DNA of 64,000 nucleotides from an uncultured Flavobacteriaceae bacterium (GCA_947500385.1 CANMSA010000003.1:248001-312000); one strand, 5' to 3'; positions 17,571 through 27,368 are shown, numbered from the stretch's first letter. Program-made: numbers and translations. Notes: generated by a model not told the origin, from the sequence alone.

Positions 17571-19325
17571 ATGAAAAAAGCACTACTATTATTTCTATCC
17601 TTCGTATTGTTGACCAGTTTCCACGCGATTTCACAGAAATCGGAAAAAATTGTTTCAGGGAAGGTATCCGATGGTCAAAACCCCATTAAAAATGTTTCGA
17701 TTACGGTCAAGGGAACGGAACAAATTACCTATACCGATGCTTTGGGAAAGTATCAAATGTCGACAGCGGTAGGGGATGTCCTGGTTTATTCTTACACCGG
17801 ATTGAAGAGTTTGGAAATATTGGTCGAAGACGTAACAAGAACAATTAACCTCACGATGTTTCCCGATGTGGCAGAGCTGGATGAGGTAGTGGTTACCAAA
17901 AGTAAACGGAAGTCCCAAGATGATTTGGAAATAGAATTCAATACAAACCCATATTTGGTTCGATCGGCTTTTGGTATCATTGATCCGGAAACGGCCGCTT
18001 TTCAAGTTAGGGTGCTGCCTGCCACAAGTATACAAGCTGTGGGATTGTGTATTTTGGATGTGTTGCGAAACGAGTTTCCAGGAGTGAGTATTATCGGGGA
18101 TTGTTTAGAAGGAGGTAGTGTAAGCGTGCGAGGCGCTAGTTCCATTTCGAACAACCAACCGGCCATATTTGATGTGGACGGTCAAATTTTTACCGATGTT
18201 CCGATATGGCTTTCTCCGGGAAATATGGAACGTATTGCATTAATGTCCGGTTTAGCGGCCAGAAATCTCTATGGTGCCATTGCTTCTGGCGGGGTAGTGG
18301 TTATCAATACCAATGCGGGCAATGCATACGCCAAATCTGGAGAAATTCAAGACAAGTTAAGACTTCGGGATAACCTGTACCAAGGGGATGCCCGTAGCCA
18401 AAATGCGCTTCTTGCGGATCGCCCCACCTATTACCAGGAAATATACAATAGTAACTCCTTGGAAGCCGCCAAAGAAACCTACAGATCTTTTGCAGGTCAG
18501 TACAAGAATAGTTATACTTTTTTTGTAGACGCGTACGCTATTTTTTCAGATAAGTGGGAAGCCACGGATTTTGCCGAACGTATTGTTCAAGACAATTACA
18601 ACATTTTTGATGGGAACCCGCTCGCCATGAAATCCTTGGCCTTCCATTATGAAGCACAAGGGGCCTATGATAAAGCCAATACCTTATATAAGGAAGTCTT
18701 TTTATTAAGACCGGCCTACGCCCAATCCTATCTTGATGTGGCCGAAAGTTATCGACAGATCGGTGCGTATAAGAAGGCGGCTTCCATTTTTGTTCGATAC
18801 GATTACCTTGTACAGGAAGGGTTTATGAAACCGGCCGAGGAAGCTTTTTCGTCGCTTATGGATCGCGAACTCAACAACTTGGTTACGATTCAGGGAAAAG
18901 ATGTGCTTCCCGAAAGCAAACCTAAAAGTTATTTATTGGAAGAAGATTTTGATGGCACTCGCCTGCTGTTTGAATGGAGCGATAGTGAGGCAGAATTTGA
19001 GTTGCAACTAGTGAATCCCTTAAAGAACTTTCAAAAATGGCAACATACGTTGGCCGAGAATGAAGCCACCATTAGGGATGAAAAACTAAAAGGGTATGCA
19101 ACGAAAGAATACTTGATCGATGGTTCCTTAAGCGGAGATTGGCTGGTAAACGTAAACTATCTTGGCAATAAGAGCCTTACCCCGACCTATCTAAAGGCAA
19201 CTATCTTTTACAACTACGGACAGAAGTCTCAAAGCGAGGAAGTTAAGGTCTTTAAACTAGGCCTTAAAGGGGTGAACCAGCAATTGTTCAAAGTACGGGG
19301 TTCAGGAAAAGTAGCTGCAAACTAA
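17571..19325 (+). CDS. CarboxypepD_reg - TonB plug - TPR - DUF2135-like protein, copy 1
   Basis: A 584-residue exported protein. Order: signal peptide (1-21), CarboxypepD_reg-like Ig fold (about 27-108, from VSGKVSDGQNPIKNVSI to LDEVVV), a TonB plug domain (about 150-250, with VSVRGASS, PAIFDVDGQIF and GAIASGGVVVINT), a linker, TPR-like helices (about 350-425, RPAYAQSYLDVAESYRQIG), and a C-terminal beta domain (about 455-575) from GTRLLFEWSDSEAEFELQL. The last resembles DUF2135/YfaP in its W-D...D-L...NP and GY..EEY...G.W.V.V.Y.G patterns. There is no beta-barrel, so this is not a complete TonB receptor. Function unknown; first of four tandem copies. Confidence 0.85.
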   Translation: MKKALLLFLSFVLLTSFHAISQKSEKIVSGKVSDGQNPIKNVSITVKGTEQITYTDALGKYQMSTAVGDVLVYSYTGLKSLEILVEDVTRTINLTMFPDVAELDEVVVTKSKRKSQDDLEIEFNTNPYLVRSAFGIIDPETAAFQVRVLPATSIQAVGLCILDVLRNEFPGVSIIGDCLEGGSVSVRGASSISNNQPAIFDVDGQIFTDVPIWLSPGNMERIALMSGLAARNLYGAIASGGVVVINTNAGNAYAKSGEIQDKLRLRDNLYQGDARSQNALLADRPTYYQEIYNSNSLEAAKETYRSFAGQYKNSYTFFVDAYAIFSDKWEATDFAERIVQDNYNIFDGNPLAMKSLAFHYEAQGAYDKANTLYKEVFLLRPAYAQSYLDVAESYRQIGAYKKAASIFVRYDYLVQEGFMKPAEEAFSSLMDRELNNLVTIQGKDVLPESKPKSYLLEEDFDGTRLLFEWSDSEAEFELQLVNPLKNFQKWQHTLAENEATIRDEKLKGYATKEYLIDGSLSGDWLVNVNYLGNKSLTPTYLKATIFYNYGQKSQSEEVKVFKLGLKGVNQQLFKVRGSGKVAAN

Positions 19326-19379
19326 GGTAGTTTATACCGTGTAAACTTCTATATATTAATAAACTTCAAATTGGTAGGG

Positions 19380-21164
19380 ATGCAAAATCAAAAGACCGGC
19401 CATTACCGCAGTATCGTTATCCTCTTTTTTGCCTTCACCTGTAGTTTTGTTGGGTATACCCAATCTAAAGAAAACACCATTTCCGGCAAGGTGACCAGCT
19501 TAGGGGAACCCTTGGCCGACGTAAATGTTAGTATCAAAGGAACCGATAAAGGGGTCCAGACGGATTCGCTGGGTACGTATGCGTTAAAAGTACGTCCGTT
19601 GGATATGGTTGTTTTTAGCCATATAGGAATGGTTCCCCAAGAAATAATCGTGGAAGATGTTACCAGGGTCATAAACATTCGTATGGAGCCTTTGGTAAAC
19701 GAGTTGGAAGAGGTGGTAGTATCAAAAAGGATACGCAAAACACAAGAAAGCCTGGCTAAAAATTACTTCAGTGATGCTTCTATTGTAAAGTCTACGCACG
19801 GCTATTTGAGCCCATCGATCGTAGGTTATGAACTCCGCGTAGTGGATGGGAAAGACCTAAACGCCTCCGCAAGGGATATTTTAGATGCGATCGCCAAACA
19901 GTTACCCGGTACGGTAGTAAGGGAAAACCCGAATGGTACCATAGGGAGATTTCTCTTTGCCCAAAATTATGGGTCCTTGCGCGGCGCGGCGCCCCTGAGG
20001 TTCGAGGTAGATGGCGCCGTACTTCAAGAAGTTCCCACTTGGCTCGATATAAGAACCGTCATCCGGGTCGCCATTATGCCTGCTTCGGAAGCGATTTACC
20101 GGTATGGAAAAGCCGGTACGGGAGGTATGGTCATTATAAACACCAACAATACTGAATATGGTTTTCGGGATAAAGATGGACGTGCCTATGACGCGTTTCG
20201 GTTGGATAACAACACCTATATCGATAATGCGATAAGCGGGGAAAAAGTATTGGAAAATGGCCCAAGTTATCTAAAGCAACTTAAGGGAAGCGGTCAGATA
20301 CAGGATGTGCTTTCTACATATCGTGAGTACCGAAACAACCATGGCAGTTCCTATGCCTTCGTTTTGGATGTGTGTACCGTATTATTGGATACATTCAATG
20401 CGAAAGAAGAAGCAGGGAATATTGTACAAGAACATACACACCTTTTTAAGGAAAACCCGATCGCCTTAAAGGCCTTGGCCTATGTGTATGAAGCATATGG
20501 GATGCCCAAGAAAGCGCATGAAGTATATAGAAGTATTTATAAAATACGACCGGCCTACTCCCAATCTTATATGGACCTGGCCAATAGCTATAGAAATATA
20601 GGGGATTATAAACAGGCGGCCGCGATTTACAGTCGGTACGAACATTTAAAAAAAATCGAGTATTTAAAGAATGACTCCACTTCATTTTTACCCATAATCA
20701 ATAGGGAGATGAATAATTTGCTTGTTATGCGGGGAGCGGAAATGTTCGATTTTAGGAAAAAGAACGAATACGTCTGGGACGAGGATTTTGATGGTACCCG
20801 TTTGGTATTCGAATGGAACGATGGCGAGGCCGAGTTTGAACTACAGTTTGTAAATCCGTTGGGCAATTATCACAATGCCATACATTCCATGGTCTCGGAT
20901 CCCAAGCGAATCAGGGACGAAAAAATGAACGGCTACGCGTGCGATGAGTATCTGATAGACAACTCCCTGAAAGGCGATTGGTTGGTAAACGTGAAATATT
21001 TAGGGAATAAAAGCTTAACGGCTACGTATTTGAAAACCACCATTTATCGTAATTATGGCAGTCCCAACCAGGAGCGGGAAGTGAAAGTGTTTAGGTTGGG
21101 CGTGAAAGGTGTAAGTCAAAAGCTCTTTAAAGTGCAAGGTTCTGGCAAGCTAGTGTCAAAGTGA
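19380..21164 (+). CDS. CarboxypepD_reg - TonB plug - TPR - DUF2135-like protein, copy 2
   Basis: About 594 residues, same layout as its neighbours: signal peptide to about residue 28 (FVGYTQS), CarboxypepD_reg domain ISGKVTSLGEPLADVNVSI through LEEVVV, plug with YGSLRGAAPLRFEVDGAVL and GGMVIINT, TPR with RPAYSQSYMDLANSYRNIG, and C-terminal domain GTRLVFEWNDGEAEFEL. Its plug is the most divergent of the four: GKAGTGG replaces the usual GAIASGG. ATG at 19380 is preferred over a TTG three codons earlier. No barrel and no known function. Confidence 0.84.
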   Translation: MQNQKTGHYRSIVILFFAFTCSFVGYTQSKENTISGKVTSLGEPLADVNVSIKGTDKGVQTDSLGTYALKVRPLDMVVFSHIGMVPQEIIVEDVTRVINIRMEPLVNELEEVVVSKRIRKTQESLAKNYFSDASIVKSTHGYLSPSIVGYELRVVDGKDLNASARDILDAIAKQLPGTVVRENPNGTIGRFLFAQNYGSLRGAAPLRFEVDGAVLQEVPTWLDIRTVIRVAIMPASEAIYRYGKAGTGGMVIINTNNTEYGFRDKDGRAYDAFRLDNNTYIDNAISGEKVLENGPSYLKQLKGSGQIQDVLSTYREYRNNHGSSYAFVLDVCTVLLDTFNAKEEAGNIVQEHTHLFKENPIALKALAYVYEAYGMPKKAHEVYRSIYKIRPAYSQSYMDLANSYRNIGDYKQAAAIYSRYEHLKKIEYLKNDSTSFLPIINREMNNLLVMRGAEMFDFRKKNEYVWDEDFDGTRLVFEWNDGEAEFELQFVNPLGNYHNAIHSMVSDPKRIRDEKMNGYACDEYLIDNSLKGDWLVNVKYLGNKSLTATYLKTTIYRNYGSPNQEREVKVFRLGVKGVSQKLFKVQGSGKLVSK

Positions 21165-21255
21165 ATAACCTTTGAAATTTTAAGATTTTTTTGGCTCTAT
21201 ACCTATAAAATTAGATGGAAATTTACATCATAGCTAATTCATCAATCAAATCAAC

Positions 21256-23010
21256 ATGACCAGACTTCTTCCTGTCCTATTTTTTCTATTTTTTAGTGCG
21301 ATATCTTTTGCCCAATCAGGGGAAAACACCATTTCCGGAATCGTAACGGATTATGGGCAACCCTTGCCAAGGGTAAATATTTCGATCAAAGGTACCTCCG
21401 AGGGAATCCAAACAGATGCAAAGGGGAAATACTCGCTAACGGCCAGACCAAGAGATATACTGGTCTTTAGCTATGTGGGTATGAAAACGGTAGAAGTGGT
21501 TGTGGAGGATGTCACCAAAACCTTGAACATCGCCATGCAACCGCAAATTCAAGAGTTGGATGAGGTCGTGGTAGAGCAAAAGAAACGAGAGAATCAAGAG
21601 CAGATGTTGCTTGATTATGGTAAAAAAAAGAGTATTATACGTACCTCCTTTGGTTATATCGATACGGAGAATGCAGGGTATGCGGTCAACTCAATTGATG
21701 GGGCGGACCTAAACCCTTCGGCAATCGATATTGTTACTGCTTTGCAGGCAAAACTTCCTGGTACAAGAGTCGTTGATTTTGGGACTGGCGGGCAAGAGGG
21801 TGGCCTTTCCGGAAAAGGTATCTTGATTCGTGGTGGTGGGTCTGCCAACAATCCAAGGCCGGCAATCTATGAAGTAGATGGTACCATCTTTGAATCTGCA
21901 CCGGATTTCCTGATAATTGATAATATCGATCGTGTTGCCGTGCTTCCCGGATTGGCGGCGGTCACCCGTTACGGTAATATTGCCGGTGGAGGGGTGATTA
22001 TTATCAATACAAAAGGAGCCAAAATAATTAAGCGGGAAAAAGGGAGCAATAAAGTTTATGACCAAGCCAGGAGAAGAGACAATATGTACAATAAGAATAG
22101 TACCGTTTCCAAGTTCAAAAGGGAAGCGCCCAAATATGTTTTGGAGCTAAGGGCAGCTACTTCTTTGGAGGAAGCGAAGGCAACCTATGACAAGCAAAAA
22201 GCTATTCGGGGGAGTTCTCCTTATTACTATTTGGATGCTTTTAATTTCTTCCGTAGTAAGTGGAAAGATTCCGGTATGGACACCACGGTTCTGGAGGAAA
22301 TGAAGGCGAAACATGGTAGCAACCCAAACGCCTTGAAAGCCTTGGCCTATACTTTTGAAGAATTGGGTGATCTTAAGGCCGCCATGGCCCTTTATGTAGA
22401 CGTTTTTAAGAAACGACCTAGTTACGGACAGTCGTATCGGGATTTGGCCAATAGCTATACGGAGAATGGCAGTTATAAGAAAGCACTTGGATTGTATGCC
22501 AGGTACCAAAAGTCTCGCGCTCTGGACACGGTTACCGGGGAATTTGAGGGAATTGACGCAATCATGGAGACCGAGTCGAACAATTTGTTGACCCTGCACA
22601 AGAAAGAACTTTCTATGGAGGGTGGTGATGGTCAAGCAGATGACTATAATGGGATCCGTGTGGTCTTTGAATGGAACAATAGCGAAGCGGAGTTTGATAT
22701 TCAATTTGTAAACCCGGAAAATCAGTACTCCTTATGGAAGCATACGTATGAAGAGGAAAGCGAGCGTATTACCGATGAGAAAATGAAGGGGTATAGTTCG
22801 GCACAGTTTTTAATAGACAAAAGCTTACCGGGAAAATGGCAAATGAATATCAAGTATTTCGGGAATAAAAGTTACGAGCCGACTTATTTGAAGGCTACGG
22901 TTTATTACGATTATGGGACCCCCTCGCAGAAAAAACAGCTAAAAGTGTTTAAACTTTCCCAAACTAATTTAAATACAGAGTTGTTTTCGGTGATGAATCC
23001 GGCTTTTTAA
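21256..23010 (+). CDS. CarboxypepD_reg - TonB plug - TPR - DUF2135-like protein, copy 3
   Basis: A 584-residue exported protein with signal peptide 1-20 (AISFAQS). CarboxypepD_reg domain ISGIVTDYGQPLPRVNISIKGT through LDEVVV, plug with ILIRGGGSANNPRPAIYEVDG and GGGVIIINT, TPR with RPSYGQSYRDLANSYTENG, and DUF2135-like domain GIRVVFEWNNSEAEFDIQF ending near residue 575. ILIRGGGS is close to the plug sequence of true TonB-dependent receptors. It lacks the 400-700 residue barrel, replaced by TPR and the C-terminal beta domain. Confidence 0.85.
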   Translation: MTRLLPVLFFLFFSAISFAQSGENTISGIVTDYGQPLPRVNISIKGTSEGIQTDAKGKYSLTARPRDILVFSYVGMKTVEVVVEDVTKTLNIAMQPQIQELDEVVVEQKKRENQEQMLLDYGKKKSIIRTSFGYIDTENAGYAVNSIDGADLNPSAIDIVTALQAKLPGTRVVDFGTGGQEGGLSGKGILIRGGGSANNPRPAIYEVDGTIFESAPDFLIIDNIDRVAVLPGLAAVTRYGNIAGGGVIIINTKGAKIIKREKGSNKVYDQARRRDNMYNKNSTVSKFKREAPKYVLELRAATSLEEAKATYDKQKAIRGSSPYYYLDAFNFFRSKWKDSGMDTTVLEEMKAKHGSNPNALKALAYTFEELGDLKAAMALYVDVFKKRPSYGQSYRDLANSYTENGSYKKALGLYARYQKSRALDTVTGEFEGIDAIMETESNNLLTLHKKELSMEGGDGQADDYNGIRVVFEWNNSEAEFDIQFVNPENQYSLWKHTYEEESERITDEKMKGYSSAQFLIDKSLPGKWQMNIKYFGNKSYEPTYLKATVYYDYGTPSQKKQLKVFKLSQTNLNTELFSVMNPAF

Positions 23011-23101
23011 ACTTTCCTTATACCGATAGACATAAGATGCTGGTCAGGTGCCAAACGGTGGTGTTTTTTTCTTATCTTTTGAAAAGAAAAAGTACCCACC
23101 A

Positions 23102-25720
23102 ATGATGACCGCTAGACTCTTTTCCCTATTATGTTGCTTTTTTTTCATGACCCCTGCTGTTTCTCAGTTACAGTACAAAGGATTTGTGAAAGATTCGAAA
23201 ACAAAAGAATCCCTTGCTTACGTAAACATTGGCGTACTTAAAAAAGGTGTAGGTACGGTGACCGATGAAGACGGAAGGTTCTTTTTGGCTATTGACCGGG
23301 ACAAGATCGCGCTTACCGATACCCTTCAGATTTCGTCGGTAGGCTATAAGACGATTAAAAAAACGATCGGTGATATCAATTTCTCCCCCACAAGAAAGGC
23401 CATTGTCCTAATGGAGCCGGATGTTGTTAGTTTGGATGAAGTGGTGCTCTCGGCCGGATCCGAAGAAATCCGGCAAAGAAAGGTAGGCTATTATTTTGGT
23501 AAGACCAATAAAGTAGGCTACTGGCGGGGCATTACTTCTTTGGGCGCCGAAATGGTGACGAAAATAAGGGTAAATAGGCGACCACGGCAGCTCAATGAGT
23601 TTTCTTTCCATGTGCTTTCGAATGCCGCCGATAGTCTGCTATTGCGGGTAAACGTGTACAAGGGTGATAGCGAATTTCCGGAAGAAAAATTGAGTACCAA
23701 GAATATGATCTTCACCTTAAAGAAAAAGAAAGGGAAGGTCATATTCGATCTTACCCCTTATGAGCTATATGTTAACGACGATTTTAGTATTGGGCTCGAA
23801 CTTCTCGATGTGTATGGGAAACGAGTGAATCTTACCTTGGCCGCCTCTGATGACCCAGGTACTTCTTATCGGCGTTATGCAAGCCAGGACGAATGGAAGC
23901 GCTATCGAAATGACGCTTTGATTTTTTATGTCAACACCACTATTTTCGCCAAAGACGATTTGATTGCGGGCACCGAGGACAATGAATTTTTAAATAGCCC
24001 GGCGCGGGATAGTTTGCCCGAAGAGGTGAGCGGTATTGTTTTTAATAATGGAAAACCGCTACCCAACGCCGATGTAAAGGTAGAAGGGAAAAACATCTCG
24101 GTCAAAACAGATGACAACGGACGCTATCGGATCAAGGCCGAAATGGGAGATATTTTAACCTTTGGTTTTTTGGATATGGAAACGGTCTCGCGTACCGTGT
24201 TGGAGACCACTTTTGGCATCAATGTATCCATGCAGGTAAAGGTCAACGAACTGGACAATGTCACGGTCACCGAGCGTAAAAAACTCAAAAAAACACAGAC
24301 CGAGTTGTTTGAGGAATACAACTCCAACCCTAATTTGATCAAGACCGCTTATGGTATATTGGACAAAGAAACTTCAGGGGTTGATTTTTATGTTATTGGG
24401 GAAGAAGACTTTAAAGTTACTTCGAATAACATTTTGGAAGTAATTCTCGGTAAGTTCCCAGGGGTACGTTTGGCGCCTACAGATCATCCTAGAAAAAGCG
24501 CAAGTCCGTTTGATGAAAAAGCCGCTGTTTTTATGAGAGGTGGTAGTTCCATTTTAAATCCACAACCCGCTATTTTTGAAGTAGATGGGATTATAGACCC
24601 CAGGGTACCAAGGCATCTAAACTTGGACAATATTACCCGAATTGCCATATTGCCGGGCTTGGCTGCGGTAAATAGGTATGGGGCCATAGCTTCTGGTGGC
24701 GTGGTGGTGATCAATACCAAAGTGAATAATGGTTCCCCAAAAGGTGGAAAGAAGCCGGTAGATGCCTTACAGGTCAAAAACAATGTCTATGAAAACGACG
24801 CTATTGATCGGTCGCAGGTACGGCTAAACTGGCCGAAGTACCTTCAAGAGTTACATGCTTCAAAGACCTATACCGAGTCCAATGAGATCTATGAAAAATA
24901 TAACGTGCAATTTTCGGGCTCGCCATTTTTCTATATCGATGCCTATCATTATTTTAAAGAAAGTTGGAACGATACTACTGATATTGATTCGGTCATTATG
25001 GAACGGTCAAACGTTTTTGGGGATGATACCCCGGCACTGGTCGGGTTGGCTTACGCCTATGAAAAAGCGGGGGAACTACAACGGGCGCAATTGGTCTACA
25101 AAAAGATATTCAAGTTGCGTCCCAACCATGCACAATCGTACCTGGACCTTTCCAGGAACTATGTACAAATGGGATCATACGCCAAGGCACTGAATCTATA
25201 CTCCCGTTACAACTATTTGCTAAATCAGCAGTTTCTGGAAGCGAAATCCGAGGGTTCACATGCAATCATACGCACCGAGTTCAATAATTTGGTCAGACAA
25301 CATGGGAAGCAATTGGTGACCGAGTCGGAGGCCCCTTTAGAGGCCGATCCGGAGGCGCCTACCGGTACGCGCATTGTGCTAGACTGGAACGATGCCACGG
25401 CCGATTTTGAGTTGCAGTTTGTAAACCCGAGAAACCGTTACTTCAGTTGGCAAAGCTTAGGGGAAGATGGAAGAAATAAAACGGAACAGGTGTATAGTAA
25501 GGAATATTTCATCGATGATTATATGAAAGGCGACTGGGCAATAAACATCAACTACAAAGGAGCGGCAACCGCTGGTCCCGTTTATATGAAGGCGACTATT
25601 TTCTTCAACTATGGTACGGAGGCCGAACGCAGTACCATGCGCGTTTATCGGTTGGGGTTAAAAAACGTGAATCAGGAACTTTTTAGGCTTACCGGCAATC
25701 CAATGACCGCGACTAGATAG
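23102..25720 (+). CDS. Double CarboxypepD_reg - TonB plug - TPR - DUF2135-like protein, copy 4 (extended)
   Basis: The longest copy, about 872 residues. After a signal peptide (PAVSQ) comes an extra N-terminal CarboxypepD_reg domain (about 20-105, FVKDSKTKESLAYVNIGVL) and an extra beta-rich module (about 130-290, NEFSFHVLSN, DLTPYELYVND). A second CarboxypepD_reg domain (about 310-390), plug (GGSSILNPQPAIFEVDG, GAIASGGVVVINT), TPR (RPNHAQSYLDLSRNYVQMG) and the C-terminal domain GTRIVLDWNDATADFEL complete it. The start is the ATG pair at 23102/23105; an upstream GTG at 23048 would add 18 residues before the signal peptide. It appears to be a fusion of a separate CarboxypepD_reg protein with a family member. 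Confidence 0.85.
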   Translation: MMTARLFSLLCCFFFMTPAVSQLQYKGFVKDSKTKESLAYVNIGVLKKGVGTVTDEDGRFFLAIDRDKIALTDTLQISSVGYKTIKKTIGDINFSPTRKAIVLMEPDVVSLDEVVLSAGSEEIRQRKVGYYFGKTNKVGYWRGITSLGAEMVTKIRVNRRPRQLNEFSFHVLSNAADSLLLRVNVYKGDSEFPEEKLSTKNMIFTLKKKKGKVIFDLTPYELYVNDDFSIGLELLDVYGKRVNLTLAASDDPGTSYRRYASQDEWKRYRNDALIFYVNTTIFAKDDLIAGTEDNEFLNSPARDSLPEEVSGIVFNNGKPLPNADVKVEGKNISVKTDDNGRYRIKAEMGDILTFGFLDMETVSRTVLETTFGINVSMQVKVNELDNVTVTERKKLKKTQTELFEEYNSNPNLIKTAYGILDKETSGVDFYVIGEEDFKVTSNNILEVILGKFPGVRLAPTDHPRKSASPFDEKAAVFMRGGSSILNPQPAIFEVDGIIDPRVPRHLNLDNITRIAILPGLAAVNRYGAIASGGVVVINTKVNNGSPKGGKKPVDALQVKNNVYENDAIDRSQVRLNWPKYLQELHASKTYTESNEIYEKYNVQFSGSPFFYIDAYHYFKESWNDTTDIDSVIMERSNVFGDDTPALVGLAYAYEKAGELQRAQLVYKKIFKLRPNHAQSYLDLSRNYVQMGSYAKALNLYSRYNYLLNQQFLEAKSEGSHAIIRTEFNNLVRQHGKQLVTESEAPLEADPEAPTGTRIVLDWNDATADFELQFVNPRNRYFSWQSLGEDGRNKTEQVYSKEYFIDDYMKGDWAININYKGAATAGPVYMKATIFFNYGTEAERSTMRVYRLGLKNVNQELFRLTGNPMTATR

Positions 25721-25739
25721 CGTAACCCACAAACAGTGC

Positions 25740-27368
25740 TTATACCTGTAATACCCCCAAGTTAAAATCCTTTTCAATAGGGGCATGGTTGGCAGCTTCT
25801 ATTCCCATTGAAATCCAGGTTCTGGTGTCCATTGGATCTATGACGGCATCCGTCCAAATGCGAGCGGCGGCATAGTACGGGGATATTTGGGAATCGTATC
25901 GTTTTTTGATCTGATCAAAGAGTTCTTTTTCTTTCTTTTCGGTAATCGTTTCCCCTTTTTTCTTTAAAGAGGATTTTTCAATTTGCAACAAAACCTTGGC
26001 GGCCGAATTTCCGCTCATTACCGCTAGCTCGGCGCTTGGCCATGCCACTATAAGCCTGGGGTCATAAGCCTTCCCGCACATGGCGTAATTTCCGGCCCCG
26101 TAGCTGTTCCCGATGACAACGGTAAATTTTGGCACAACCGAATTACTCACGGCGTTTACCATTTTAGCCCCGTCTTTTATGATTCCTCCGTGTTCGCTTT
26201 TACTGCCGACCATAAAACCGGTTACGTCCTGTAAAAATACCAAGGGTATTTTCTTTTGATTGCAATTCGCGATAAAGCGCGTGGCTTTATCTGCGGAGTC
26301 CGAATAAATAACACCACCAAACTGCATTTCTCCCTTGGTCGTTTTAACTACTTTTCGCTGATTCGCAACAATCCCTACGGCCCAGCCGTCAATACGGGCA
26401 TACCCTGTTAAAATGGTTTTGCCATAACCTTCTTTATATTGCTCAAATTCAGAATTGTCTACCAAACGTTTGATAATTTCGATCATATCATACTGATCTG
26501 CGCGCGACGCGGGCAATAGCCCATAAAGATCTTCCGGGTTCTCTTTAGGTTTTTGCGCCTTTACCTTATTGTACCCTGCCTTGTCAAAATCCCCAATTTT
26601 GTCGATGATGTTTTTGATGGTATCCAACGCGTGCTGGTCATCTTTTGCCTTGTAATCGGTAACCCCGCTAATTTCGCAGTGTGTAGTGGCCCCACCCAGG
26701 GTCTCATTGTCGATTTGCTCCCCTATGGCTGCTTTGACCAAGTAACTGCCGGCCAAGAATATACTGCCCGTTTTATCCACGATCAATGCTTCGTCGCTCA
26801 TGATGGGTAAGTAGGCACCTCCTGCCACACAGCTTCCCATAACTGCGGCGATCTGTGTAATTCCCATACTGCTCATTACCGCATTATTTCTGAAAATCCG
26901 CCCAAAGTGCTCTTTGTCGGGAAAAATTTCGTCTTGCATGGGAAGGTATACCCCGGCACTGTCCACTAGATAGATAATCGGCAAACGATTTTCAATGGCG
27001 ATTTCCTGTGCTCGTAGATTCTTCTTTCCCGTTATGGGAAACCATGCACCCGCTTTTACGGTAGCATCATTGGCAACCACAATACATTGTTTCCCTTTTA
27101 TGTATCCTATTTTTATAACCACCCCACCAGATGGGCAGCCTCCGTGTTCTTCATACATTCCTTCTCCCGCGAATGCGGCGACCTCAATGGATTTGGTATC
27201 GGTATCCAACAAATAATCGATTCGTTCACGGGCGGTCATCTTGCCTTGGGCCCGTTGTTTTTCCAAGCGTGACTGCCCCCCTCCAAGGGCTACTTTTGCC
27301 AGACGCCTTCGCAAATCGGAGCGTAACATCTTGTTGTGATCTTCATTTTTATTGAACTTGATATCCAT
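25740..27368 (-). CDS. Acyl-CoA carboxylase beta (carboxyltransferase) subunit
   Basis: Biotin-dependent carboxyltransferase of 542 residues. Two crotonase-like halves are visible: GKMTARERIDYLLD and YEEHGGCPSGGVV in the N-terminal half, ETLGGATTHCEISGVTDY in the middle, and FLQDVTGFMVGSKSEHGGIIKDGAKMV with GAGNYAMCGKAYDPR in the C-terminal half. The length and the THCEISGVTDY segment resemble methylcrotonyl-CoA carboxylase beta; propionyl-CoA carboxylase is the alternative. No biotin carboxylase or biotin carrier gene is adjacent. ATG at 27368 is chosen; 27 upstream in-frame codons look non-coding and overlap the divergent promoter. Confidence 0.9.
   Translation of the reverse strand: MDIKFNKNEDHNKMLRSDLRRRLAKVALGGGQSRLEKQRAQGKMTARERIDYLLDTDTKSIEVAAFAGEGMYEEHGGCPSGGVVIKIGYIKGKQCIVVANDATVKAGAWFPITGKKNLRAQEIAIENRLPIIYLVDSAGVYLPMQDEIFPDKEHFGRIFRNNAVMSSMGITQIAAVMGSCVAGGAYLPIMSDEALIVDKTGSIFLAGSYLVKAAIGEQIDNETLGGATTHCEISGVTDYKAKDDQHALDTIKNIIDKIGDFDKAGYNKVKAQKPKENPEDLYGLLPASRADQYDMIEIIKRLVDNSEFEQYKEGYGKTILTGYARIDGWAVGIVANQRKVVKTTKGEMQFGGVIYSDSADKATRFIANCNQKKIPLVFLQDVTGFMVGSKSEHGGIIKDGAKMVNAVSNSVVPKFTVVIGNSYGAGNYAMCGKAYDPRLIVAWPSAELAVMSGNSAAKVLLQIEKSSLKKKGETITEKKEKELFDQIKKRYDSQISPYYAAARIWTDAVIDPMDTRTWISMGIEAANHAPIEKDFNLGVLQV

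Larger units (their letters stand above)
17571..25720 (+). repeat. Tandem array of four paralogous plug-TPR-DUF2135 genes
   Basis: Four same-strand genes share one domain order and align along most of their length. Shared marks include an EVDG or DVDG box in the plug, GGVVVINT or a variant, a RP..xQSYxDLxxxY TPR motif, and an F-E-W/L-D-W start of the C-terminal domain. They are clearly diverged at nucleotide level, so the duplications are old. Gaps are 54, 91 and 91 bases without terminators, so one transcript is plausible. Confidence 0.85.

Noticed and set aside
22147-22704. 185-codon minus-strand frame
   Set aside because: Antisense to plug-TPR copy 3, which has clear domains through this stretch.
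17571-25720. SusC/SusD-type polysaccharide utilisation locus
   Set aside because: The proteins have plug domains but no barrel, and there is no SusD-like, glycoside hydrolase or anti-sigma gene nearby.
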